A stretch of 64,000 nucleotides of DNA from JAHEJN01 sp963787285 (GTDB lineage Bacteria > Actinomycetota > Acidimicrobiia > Acidimicrobiales > JAHEJN01), in the NCBI GenBank assembly GCA_963787285.1, contig CAWBCM010000006.1, positions 1-64,000 on the forward strand. Direction: 5' to 3'. The notes beneath the pieces were generated by a model. The model searched no databases. It saw nothing but the letters and a program-made list of their open reading frames with translations, and was not told the origin of the DNA. Positions 55,239 to 62,788 of this stretch are shown here, in pieces. Within the stretch, counting starts at the first letter, position 1, and each line of letters opens with the position of its first letter. A program made the position numbers and the translations under genes.

Positions 55239-58200
55239 AGAGGACGGTCGCCGATGGCGAGCGCCGCTCGAGGGGCATGGGCGACCTGGCACACCTGGCG
55301 TGACCCTGCCGTGACCAGCCAGCCCCGTCCGGGCAGTGGTGGCAGCTCGGTTCGCGGCGGGAGTTGGAGGGCGAAGAGGTCGCCGTCGAGGATCTCGGGG
55401 CACAGCAGGACGCCGGTGCGTGACGAGCGCACCGTCGTGGTCCAGTGCCCGTAGCTGCCGAGTAGGCGGTCGGTGCGCCCGGCCACTACTGCATGAAAGC
55501 CGCCGTCGTCGGTTCCCGAGCCGGCGAGCAGGTCCGTGAGCAGGCCGCTCGCATCGTCGATCGTGTCGGCGTCGTCGACCAACAGAATGGCGGGACGCAG
55601 ACCGCGCCCCATGATGACGGCCACGACCTCGGCCACCTCGGTGCTGGCCAGGGCCACCGACGGCTCGGAGGCGAGCGGCGAGCGAGCCGGGGCGAGCGCG
55701 ACCACCAAGGCTCCTGCCGCCGACATCGACCGGGCAATGGCCCGCAGGGCGCCGGACTTGCCGGTGCGGGGCCGGCCGGCGACGAGCGCGTGCTCGCCGC
55801 GGTACAGCTCGAGCCCGACGACCGTGAGGTCGTCGTCGCCGATGCCGATGGGAATCCACGTCGTTTCGGGGTCGAGTCGCGCCCGGGTCGCCAGCTCGTC
55901 GACGGTGATGTGGGTCGGGAGCTCGCCGATGGGCGGAACCTCGCCGGGATCTGCCCGGTACCGGGCGCCGATGCCCTCGACGGCGCGTCCCAGCCCGTCG
56001 GGGTGGGGGAGCGCGACCTGTACTTCCTGGCCGGTGTCGGCACGGAACGCTCGCCCGGGCGGCATCGCCTCGGTCGAGGAGATTCGCAGGCCCGATGTCA
56101 GGTAGTCGGCCGCGTCGGCCAGACGGAACAGGAGGAGCTGACCGGTCACCGCGGCCAGGTGTCGGGGAATGGCACCGACATGATCGCCGGTGATGGCGCA
56201 GTGGATGCCGAGGGGCGGACCGTCGGCGTACACCCGGCCGAAGGCTTCGATTGCGCTGGTGTGGTGGCTCGACTCGAGGTCGTCTCGCCACGCGCCGAAT
56301 CCGTCGATCAGCACCACGAGTCGGGGTTCCCGAGCGAGCGCGTCGGCGGCCAGCGACGATCGGCGCCGTCGTTCGCCGTCGAGACGCTTCACCAGTCGCA
56401 GCGAGCGGTTGCGGCCCGCCCCGTCGATGATGGCGCCCACGTGCGGCAGGCCGGCCAGCTCCCGGAGTCCACCCGCGCCCTGATCGATGCCGTAGAGGTG
56501 AAGCCGATTCGGCGGGTTGGCGCCGGCGAGCGAGCACGCGATGGTGACCAGAGCCGTGGTCGTGCCCGAGCCGGTCATGCCGACGAGCGCGATGTTGCCG
56601 GCGTCGAGATTCCACTCGGCGGTCGTCTGGCGTTGGCGGCGAGGTTCGTCGGCCAGGCCGATGGCCACGCGTTCGAGTGGTGCGGTCGGTTCGGGCTCGG
56701 GAAGGTCGGGCAGTGTGATCGCAGCAGGCAGCGGTTCGGGCCACGGTCGTCGCGGCCGACCCAGGCCGAGGCATCGGTGCGCGTTACCGATGGCGGCCAC
56801 CAGACGATCGAGGTCGGACTCCGACCCGTCGGCGCCGGCCGCGTGCGTGGGCTCCGCCGCGCCGGTCGACGGCATCGCCCCGATCAGCCGTACCGGTCCT
56901 CGATCGCCGGGCTCGGTGTGTCCGGTGACCAGTGCCGACTGGAACGGCACGACCTCGGTCGGTCCGAGTCGCACGTAGGCCCTCCCTGGCTGGTCGCGGC
57001 CGATCGACGCGGCATCGGCGGTGTCGATCACATCGATGGAGTCACCTGCGTCGAGCACGCGCAGGGCGATGCGCAGGCTCGTGTTGGTGCGGATACTGGG
57101 ACTGACGGCGCCCGACGGCCGTTGGGTGGCCAGGAGGAGATGGACGCCGAGGCTGCGACCGCGCTGGGCGATACCGACGAGCGCGTCGAGGAAATCGGGG
57201 AGCTCGGCCGCCATGGTGGCGAACTCGTCGATCACCACCACCAGACGCGGGAGCGCCTCGGCCCCCGGAGCGAGGCGGGCGGCGGTCCGGTACTCGTCGA
57301 TGTCGGTGGCGCCGACCTGCCGGAGGACCTGCTCGCGATGGTGGAGCTCGGCGTCGAGGCAGGTGAGGGCTCTCGCCCCGAGGTGTTCGTCGAGGTCGGT
57401 CACCAGTCCGACCGTGTGGGGGAGCAGGGCGCACGTGTCGAAGGCGCTGCCGCCCTTGTAGTCGATGAGCACGAAGTTGAGGTGCTCGGTGTCATAGCAC
57501 GCCGCCAGCGCAGCCACGAGGGTGCGCAGCAACTCGCTCTTGCCCGAGCCCGTCGTCCCGCCGACCAGTGCGTGGGGCCCGTCGCGCACCAGGTCGATGA
57601 CGAGTGGGCCCATGCCGTCGGCCCCGATCGGAGCGCACAGACCCGAAGTGCCGAGCCGGGCGGCCCAGCTGTCGATGATCGACCCCGAATCGACCGAGGG
57701 CAGCGACAGGAGATCCAGGAGGGAGACCGACGCCGGAATGGCGGCCTCGGTCAGGTCGACCTCGGGATCGGCGAAGCGAGCGAGCCGCCTCGCAGCCTCG
57801 GCCGCCGTGTCGTCGGCGGTTCCCGACAACAGCACCCCACTGTGGACGGTTGCGGTCTGGGGGAAGGCGACGCGGCCGATCCCGTCGCTGTCGGTGACCT
57901 CGACGACGGTCGTACAACTGTGGGGCAGCCGATCGCGCGAGGAGGCGATGACGATTCCCGCAGCAGCGCCCGCGGCACCGCCGAGGAGTGCCCGCGCCGG
58001 AGCGGCGCGAGCGGTGGTGAGCCCGTCGCCGTCGATCAGACACAGCAGCATCGGCCCGCCGGTCGATGCGGAGTCAGTGGAGCGATCGCTCGGGTCTGCG
58101 GGCGCCACGGCCACCAGACCCGCGACCATCTCGCGGATGGCCGCATCGCCGACGGCCAGTGCGCGGTCGCGGCCCCGACTGACGCGGCTGCGCGAGTGCG

Positions 58201-59530
58201 GCAGCCACTCGGTGAAACGCCAGGCGTCGCCGTGGCCGTCGGCGGCGAGTACGGCGAGCTCGACGTCGGCGGGTCCGTGGTGGATTGCCGCCTGCAAGAC
58301 CAGCGAACGGGCCACCGCCAGTGTCGCGGTGCGCTCGCCGACCAGACCGATGACCTCACCGGCGCCGAGCGATGCGACGAGGGGGGCGTTGTCGAGGTGG
58401 GCGAGCGACTCGAGGAGCAAGAGGGCGCGGGGGTCGGGGCGGCCCTCGCACGTCGGCTCGATCGGCCACGTGACATCTGCGGTTCCCACCACCAATTGCA
58501 TCGCGTCGGAGTGGTGCAGTCGCCGCTGCCACAGCCGGGTGCTGGGTTGGTCGACCCGTCGGATGAGCTCGGCCAGGTCGGGATGGTGGTTGCGGCGTCG
58601 TCGCTGCTCCGCATCGCAACGGAGACCGATCTCGTGCTCGAGGCGGACGAGGGCCGCGTCGCCGGCTGCTCGCCGTCGACGCGAAGCCGTGGAACTCCGA
58701 CGACGGCTCTCGATCCAGCTGCCGACCATCATCACCGGGCCGAGGAGGGCAAACAGTGCCCACAACGGGTTGTAGAGCCAGGCCATCAGCGCGCCCATCG
58801 CCAAGGGCGCAAGGAGACCGGCCCAGCTGAAGAACGAGCCGAACCCGGCCGGGGTCACCTCGGCCGGAACGGGGACGGTTGCGTCGCCGTCACGTTCGTG
58901 GTGGCGGGGCGGACGGTTGAACGGCAGCGTGCCCGAGGACGTTCGACCACGAAGGGTGAGCAGCTCGTCGGGACGATCGTCGTCCGGGGCGCGGACGGTG
59001 AGCTGCGCGGCACCGACATCGATGAGGGAACCTGCTCGGACATTCGTGGGGCCGAGCAGCCACTCGCCATCGACGATCGTGCCGTTCACCGTTGCGAGAT
59101 CAGTCACCATGATCCCGTCAGGTCCGGGGTCGATGGCGAGGTGGTGGCGGTCGACGGTGCTCGCGGCGACGACGACGTCGGCATCGGTGGAGCGACCGAC
59201 GACGAGACGGCGCGACAGCACGGTGTGGCGTCGGCCGGCGTTCAGTCCGCCGGTGATGTCGATGCTCACCCGAGTCGGCTCGGGCCGACGGGGTGCTGCG
59301 GTGGGTTCGGTCGAGACGACCGAACCGTCGACCAGCGACGCTTCGGCCACCGACACGTCGACCGACACGAGGTGGTCATCGACGAACACCTGATGCGGGA
59401 TCCCCGAGCCCGGGTGACCCAAGAGGTCGCTCAGGGGAGCAAGGAGCTCGCGCAGCGTGGTGGCCTCGTCGAGCACACCGTCGGCGACGAGCACGTGATC
59501 GGCCGATCGATTGCGGACGACGATGCGCAT
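55208..59530 (-). CDS. EssC/EccC-type type VII secretion ATPase with FHA domain
   Basis: 1440 residues. Residues 1-75 form a small beta-rich N-domain, and about 105-180 a FHA domain (VGRS at 111-114, VDRHH at 126-130, VNGT at 148-151; Asp replaces the usual Ser). Two membrane helices follow (about 235-273). After a long middle region come three FtsK/SpoIIIE P-loop modules. The first has GGTTGSGKS (near 660) and VVVIDEF (near 766). The second has GMTGSGTTT (near 985) with LIDGF, lacking the catalytic Glu. The third has GRPRTGKS (near 1253) with LLVDDAD. This one-chain FHA-TM-TM-ATPase layout is that of EssC/YukB rather than split mycobacterial EccC. ATG 59530 gives MRIVVRNRSA. It is last in the WXG/phospholipase operon. 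Confidence 0.9.
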   Translation of the reverse strand: MRIVVRNRSADHVLVADGVLDEATTLRELLAPLSDLLGHPGSGIPHQVFVDDHLVSVDVSVAEASLVDGSVVSTEPTAAPRRPEPTRVSIDITGGLNAGRRHTVLSRRLVVGRSTDADVVVAASTVDRHHLAIDPGPDGIMVTDLATVNGTIVDGEWLLGPTNVRAGSLIDVGAAQLTVRAPDDDRPDELLTLRGRTSSGTLPFNRPPRHHERDGDATVPVPAEVTPAGFGSFFSWAGLLAPLAMGALMAWLYNPLWALFALLGPVMMVGSWIESRRRSSTASRRRRAAGDAALVRLEHEIGLRCDAEQRRRRNHHPDLAELIRRVDQPSTRLWQRRLHHSDAMQLVVGTADVTWPIEPTCEGRPDPRALLLLESLAHLDNAPLVASLGAGEVIGLVGERTATLAVARSLVLQAAIHHGPADVELAVLAADGHGDAWRFTEWLPHSRSRVSRGRDRALAVGDAAIREMVAGLVAVAPADPSDRSTDSASTGGPMLLCLIDGDGLTTARAAPARALLGGAAGAAAGIVIASSRDRLPHSCTTVVEVTDSDGIGRVAFPQTATVHSGVLLSGTADDTAAEAARRLARFADPEVDLTEAAIPASVSLLDLLSLPSVDSGSIIDSWAARLGTSGLCAPIGADGMGPLVIDLVRDGPHALVGGTTGSGKSELLRTLVAALAACYDTEHLNFVLIDYKGGSAFDTCALLPHTVGLVTDLDEHLGARALTCLDAELHHREQVLRQVGATDIDEYRTAARLAPGAEALPRLVVVIDEFATMAAELPDFLDALVGIAQRGRSLGVHLLLATQRPSGAVSPSIRTNTSLRIALRVLDAGDSIDVIDTADAASIGRDQPGRAYVRLGPTEVVPFQSALVTGHTEPGDRGPVRLIGAMPSTGAAEPTHAAGADGSESDLDRLVAAIGNAHRCLGLGRPRRPWPEPLPAAITLPDLPEPEPTAPLERVAIGLADEPRRQRQTTAEWNLDAGNIALVGMTGSGTTTALVTIACSLAGANPPNRLHLYGIDQGAGGLRELAGLPHVGAIIDGAGRNRSLRLVKRLDGERRRRSSLAADALAREPRLVVLIDGFGAWRDDLESSHHTSAIEAFGRVYADGPPLGIHCAITGDHVGAIPRHLAAVTGQLLLFRLADAADYLTSGLRISSTEAMPPGRAFRADTGQEVQVALPHPDGLGRAVEGIGARYRADPGEVPPIGELPTHITVDELATRARLDPETTWIPIGIGDDDLTVVGLELYRGEHALVAGRPRTGKSGALRAIARSMSAAGALVVALAPARSPLASEPSVALASTEVAEVVAVIMGRGLRPAILLVDDADTIDDASGLLTDLLAGSGTDDGGFHAVVAGRTDRLLGSYGHWTTTVRSSRTGVLLCPEILDGDLFALQLPPRTELPPLPGRGWLVTAGSRQVCQVAHAPRAALAIGDRPLHTSRCTRSS

Positions 59531-59578
59531 GGGGCTCCCGATGGTCGGCGACAGGGCACGACGGGGCGGGGCACGCAA

Positions 59579-59611
59579 CGACGCCGGCCCGGAGGGGTGG
59601 GGCCGGCGTCG
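59579..59611 (-). other. 12-bp hairpin between WXG100 and ATPase genes
   Basis: Positions 59579-59590 and 59600-59611 pair perfectly (12 bp, GC-rich, 9-nt loop) in the 116-bp spacer between the WXG100 stop and the ATPase start. No T-run follows. It could reduce read-through so that the small abundant WXG100 protein is made in excess of the ATPase. Confidence 0.6.
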
Positions 59612-59646
59612 GCGGTTGCGGGCGTCGAGCCGCGTCGGGGCCGGCG

Positions 59647-59913
59647 TCAGTCCATCGCCGAGACGGCGTTGGATCGCTCCTGGTTGAGGAAGGTGGCGTT
59701 CTCGGTCAGTGCCGCTTCCAGCCGGGCCAGGCTGGGGGCGAAGGTGCCCTCCCACTCGCTGCGGAACCGCCGGGCCCGGGCGCCGTCCCACGTCGTGCCG
59801 GCGAGGAGCTGGGTGATCTCGTTTCGGAGCTGCTCGACCTGCTCGGACTTCTGACGGAACCGCTGCATCAGCGTGTCCATGTGGGCCTTGTTCATGATCA
59901 AGACGTCGGACAT
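59647..59913 (-). CDS. WXG100 family protein (Esx-like)
   Basis: An 88-residue two-helix protein of the ESAT-6/CFP-10 superfamily, the usual small substrate of type VII secretion. The hairpin motif is WDG in GTTWDGARARRF, about mid-chain, flanked by heptad-rich helices (MDTLMQRFRQKSEQVEQLRNE and FAPSLARLEAALTENATFL). ATG 59913 (MSDVLIM) has GGGAGAAGG just upstream; the frame to 59982 reads into the promoter. It sits directly before the EssC-type ATPase, and the length and motif are textbook. No C-terminal YxxxD/E export signal is obvious in it. Confidence 0.9.
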   Translation of the reverse strand: MSDVLIMNKAHMDTLMQRFRQKSEQVEQLRNEITQLLAGTTWDGARARRFRSEWEGTFAPSLARLEAALTENATFLNQERSNAVSAMD

Positions 59914-59956
59914 GAGCCTTCTCCCTGGGTGGATGGTGACGAGAGCGTTTGGCACA

Positions 59957-60024
59957 CTTTCGTGCTGTTTCGATATAATCAATGTACATCAATAACACTT
60001 GAAGTCAACAGAAAAGCACGAAAG
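59957..60024 (-). promoter_or_regulatory. Promoter between 10-bp inverted repeats, upstream of WXG100
   Basis: An AT-rich island in GC-rich DNA. CTTTCGTGCT (59957-59966) and AGCACGAAAG (60015-60024) are exact inverted repeats 48 bp apart. Between them, on the minus strand, TTGACT (60003-60008) and TACATT (59981-59986), 16 bp apart, resemble -35 and -10 boxes. The repeats could be paired operator sites or a looping regulator's sites, allowing control of WXG100 and ATPase separately from the genes upstream. Confidence 0.55.
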
Positions 60025-60033
60025 GGTCTCGAC

Positions 60034-60954
60034 CTAGCCGGCGAGCGAGCACAGCTCCGGGGGACACAACCAGGTTCGGAGGTCCTCGGTCGCCTCCGGA
60101 TCGAGCGGGTCGTCGGGCGGCTCGACATCGCCGTAGTAATCGGCGGCGACTTCGCGGCGGTCATAGCTTCCGTTCCAGGCATCGTCTCCGAGGTGACTGA
60201 CCGCCGGCTCGACCGACTCGGCCCACAGGATCGGGATCACCGGAAGGCCCCAGGTGAAGACGTTCTGCCAGCCGAACCATGTGCTCAGGTCGCGCAGCAC
60301 GGCGGCGTGCACCTCGTCGCCGAGTCGGGCGTCGGCGAAGTCCTTGAGCTCGTCGCCTGCGCCGGGATCGATGTGGAAGTCGTCGCGCAGACGGCGCCAG
60401 TTGCGGTAGATGAAGTCGTGACGCAGGCAGGCGTCCTCGCCGGCGTCGGGCACCGGCCCGCTGCATGCCTCCCAGACGAAGGCACCACTTGCGCTCCAGT
60501 CGAACGGCGAGCCGGCGGATTCTGCGGCGATGCGGTACTTGAGGAACCTGTGCAGGTCGACGGTGGCCAGATGATCCAGTGCGGCCAGCTCTCGTGCCGA
60601 GGGCCCGAGGCCGCCCAGCGCCGTGCTGAACGGTCCGTCGCCGAACGGGCCGGCGGGGTGAGGGCGACGCTTCGGTACCGCACCGACCACGAACGGCGTG
60701 CCGGGTAGGGCGATGCTGTGACGGAGCAGGTGGTCGCGACGCCAACGCAGCTCATCGGCATCGCGCCGCACACCGATGGCGGTCTGTTGGAGCACGAGCA
60801 CCGCCCTGGGGGCAACGGCACGGTGGAGAAGGGCCTGCGCTCGGCCGACGTCGACTCGGAGACCGATTCGATGTCGATCGCACGCGTCGGCCGCGCCGGC
60901 ACTGACCGCGAGCAACCGTGCCGCGGCGTCGAGATCCATGCGAATCACCGACAC
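60034..60954 (-). CDS. Probable secreted phospholipase A2-domain effector
   Basis: 306 residues, in two parts. Residues 1-80 are helical and charged, without a signal peptide, of the kind found at the N-terminus of WXG/LXG-type secretion substrates. Residues about 125-230 carry a bacterial phospholipase A2 domain: FDWSASGAF then ACSGPVPDAGEDACLRHDFIYRNW, with the catalytic His-Asp pair at 179-180 in the form C-x-R-H-D-F-x-Y-R-N, two flanking Cys, and ELKDFADARLGDEV supplying the second Asp. The C-terminal ~70 residues are acidic. Start GTG 60954 or ATG 60939. It lies between two WXG-type genes and upstream of the EssC ATPase, so it is a good candidate effector. Confidence 0.75.
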   Translation of the reverse strand: MSVIRMDLDAAARLLAVSAGAADACDRHRIGLRVDVGRAQALLHRAVAPRAVLVLQQTAIGVRRDADELRWRRDHLLRHSIALPGTPFVVGAVPKRRPHPAGPFGDGPFSTALGGLGPSARELAALDHLATVDLHRFLKYRIAAESAGSPFDWSASGAFVWEACSGPVPDAGEDACLRHDFIYRNWRRLRDDFHIDPGAGDELKDFADARLGDEVHAAVLRDLSTWFGWQNVFTWGLPVIPILWAESVEPAVSHLGDDAWNGSYDRREVAADYYGDVEPPDDPLDPEATEDLRTWLCPPELCSLAG

Positions 60955-61009
60955 GAGGGATCCCCGGGCGGTGGCGCTACGGGTGGCCGTCGAGCCGAAT
61001 CCATCACAC

Positions 61010-61402
61010 TCAGCGAGGCCCCACGGTGGCGGCCATCTCGTCGGCTCGGCGCTGCTGGGCTTCGATCGCCGCCAGCCGCGCCGCCTGCTCGATCGCCTCG
61101 GCCCGGCGCACGAGCGTCTGCGCCTCGAGCCGATCGGCCTCGGCCCTGGCTCGTAGCTGCACGACCAGCGAGGTGAGGTCGGCTCGTACGGCTTCGAACG
61201 CGTCGCGCCGAAGCGTCAACGCTCGGCGGCGCTCGGTTGCCGTGGGTGAGTCCCAGGTGGCAGGCACGTGGAGGGAGACGACCTGATCGAGCAGGCCCTG
61301 CATGGCGCGGTTGCGGGCGGCGAGGCGGTCGGCGACCTCGTCGCAGCGCCGGGCATGGTCGTGGAGTGACGCGGCATCGACACGCAGGGAGGAGGCGGAC
61401 AT
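61010..61402 (-). CDS. WXG-like helical protein of the secretion locus
   Basis: 130 residues, almost entirely alpha-helical. Two long helices flank a turn WDS in LHVPATWDSPTATERRRAL (near residue 53), a variant of the W-x-G turn. The second helix continues as a coiled coil of about 75 residues (LTSLVVQLRARAEADRLEAQTL), so it is longer than WXG100 proteins. ATG 61402 (MSASSLRVDAA) is preceded by an AT-rich promoter-like stretch. It is first of the four-gene locus, 55 bp before the phospholipase gene. It may be the partner or chaperone of that protein. The family assignment is by pattern and position only. Confidence 0.6.
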   Translation of the reverse strand: MSASSLRVDAASLHDHARRCDEVADRLAARNRAMQGLLDQVVSLHVPATWDSPTATERRRALTLRRDAFEAVRADLTSLVVQLRARAEADRLEAQTLVRRAEAIEQAARLAAIEAQQRRADEMAATVGPR

Positions 61403-61507
61403 GCATTGAAAATACATGAAACAATTGAAAAAGCAATCAGAGGTTCTCCATGAGGTGCGGCACCATATGTTCGGCCGACCGGTGGGAGAGCAAGTACCGT
61501 GCAGCGC
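61403..61507. promoter_or_regulatory. Divergent promoter region, secretion locus/hom
   Basis: The AT-rich stretch 61403-61440 contains, on the minus strand, TTGCTT and TATTTT 16 bp apart, a plausible promoter for the secretion locus. On the plus strand TACCGT at 61495-61500 ends exactly 7 nt before GTG 61508, giving a leaderless hom transcript. This decides the hom start, because GTG 61499 would lie inside the -10 box. Confidence 0.5.
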
Positions 61508-62788
61508 GTGCATTCGATCCGTGTCGGTCTCCTCGGTTGTGGCCATGTCGGCAGCGCACTCGTCGACCTGGTGCGCCAGCAGCGCCGCGCGGTCGCCGCC
61601 CGTCTCGGCCTCGACATCGAGATCACCCGCGTCGCGGTGCGTTCGATCGCGAAGGAGCGAGCCGTCGACTTCGAGGCCGATGTGCTCACCACCGATGCCC
61701 GTTCGGTGGCCGTCGATACCGACGTCGACGTGGTGGTCGAGCTGATCGGCGGCATCGAGCCCGCGCGTGAGCTGGTGCTCTCGGCGTTGGCGGCGGGCAA
61801 GCCGGTGGTCACCGGCAACAAGGAGCTCCTGGCCAACCACGGAGCCGAGCTGTACGCGGCGGCGGCCGACGCGGGGGTCGACCTCGGCTTCGAGGCGGCG
61901 GTGGCCGGTGGAATCCCTCTCATTCGGCCTCTGCGCGAGTCACTCGTCGGCGAGCCGGTCACGCGGGTGATGGGGATCGTGAACGGCACCACCAACTACA
62001 TCCTGAGCCAGATGACCGAATCGGGGGTCGACTACGCGTCGGCGCTGGCCGAGGCGCAGAGTCTCGGCTACGCCGAGCGCGACCCGACCGCCGACGTCGA
62101 GGGGTTCGACGCTGCGGCCAAAGCGGCCATCATCGCCACCATCGCTTTCGGCGTCGACGTGGTGGCCGGCGACGTCTATCACGAAGGAATCGCCAACGTC
62201 ACCAGTACCGACATCGACTTCGCCCATCGTCTCGGCTACATCGTCAAGCTGCTGGCCATCGTCGAACGACGGGGCGACGCGGTGGCGGTGCGCGTGCACC
62301 CGACCATGTTGCCCATGGCGCACCCCCTCGCCTCGGTTCGCGACAGCTTCAACGCCGTGTTCATCGAGGGCGACGCCGTGGGCGAGCTCATGTTGTACGG
62401 CCGCGGCGCCGGCGGCCCCCCGACGGCGTCGGCTGCCTTCGGCGATCTCCTCGATGCGGCCCGCAACCTGGTCGTCGGGACCTCTCGGGCGGTCGGAACC
62501 TTCCCGCGAGCCGAGATCGTGCCCATCGACGACCTCGAGTCCGACTTCTACCTCAATGTCGACGTCACGGATCGACCCGGCGTGCTCGCCGAGGTGGCCG
62601 GTGTGCTCGGGGCCCACGGGGTGTCGATCGGGTCGATGGAGCAGATCGGCCTCGGCGAGCGGGCCCGGATCATCTTCATCACCCACCGTGCTTCCGAACG
62701 TGCCCTCCAGGCGACCCTGCGAGATCTTCGTCAGCTCGACAGCGTCGGTCAGATCAACGGTGTGCTGCGGGTCATCGGTGACGACTGA
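61508..62788 (+). CDS. hom: Homoserine dehydrogenase
   Basis: 426 residues. The NAD(P)-binding site is IRVGLLGCGHVGSALVDLV, VVELIGGIEPARELVLSAL and VVTGNKELLANHG follow, and GIVNGTTNYIL with the GYAERDPTADVEGFDAAAKAA segment is the catalytic region. A C-terminal ACT domain (about 350-425, YLNVDVTDRPGVLAEVAGVLG) is expected to mediate threonine feedback. It reduces aspartate semialdehyde for threonine and methionine synthesis. It is followed by thrC with an 11-bp overlap. The order lysA then hom is interrupted here by the secretion locus. Confidence 0.95.
   Translation: MHSIRVGLLGCGHVGSALVDLVRQQRRAVAARLGLDIEITRVAVRSIAKERAVDFEADVLTTDARSVAVDTDVDVVVELIGGIEPARELVLSALAAGKPVVTGNKELLANHGAELYAAAADAGVDLGFEAAVAGGIPLIRPLRESLVGEPVTRVMGIVNGTTNYILSQMTESGVDYASALAEAQSLGYAERDPTADVEGFDAAAKAAIIATIAFGVDVVAGDVYHEGIANVTSTDIDFAHRLGYIVKLLAIVERRGDAVAVRVHPTMLPMAHPLASVRDSFNAVFIEGDAVGELMLYGRGAGGPPTASAAFGDLLDAARNLVVGTSRAVGTFPRAEIVPIDDLESDFYLNVDVTDRPGVLAEVAGVLGAHGVSIGSMEQIGLGERARIIFITHRASERALQATLRDLRQLDSVGQINGVLRVIGDD

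Noticed and set aside
55208..59530. FtsK/SpoIIIE chromosome translocase
   Set aside because: It has a FHA domain, three P-loop modules with the second degenerate, and WXG neighbours, and lacks the gamma DNA-reading domain; EssC fits better.
55493..59854. 1453-codon open frame antisense to the EssC-type ATPase
   Set aside because: High-GC codon bias leaves the opposite strand open. The sequence is low-complexity Gly/Asp/Glu/Val/Arg with no domain, while the minus strand encodes a well-formed ATPase.
61499..61507. GTG 61499 as the hom start
   Set aside because: It lies within the TACCGT -10 box; GTG 61508 fits the leaderless spacing and the family N-terminus.
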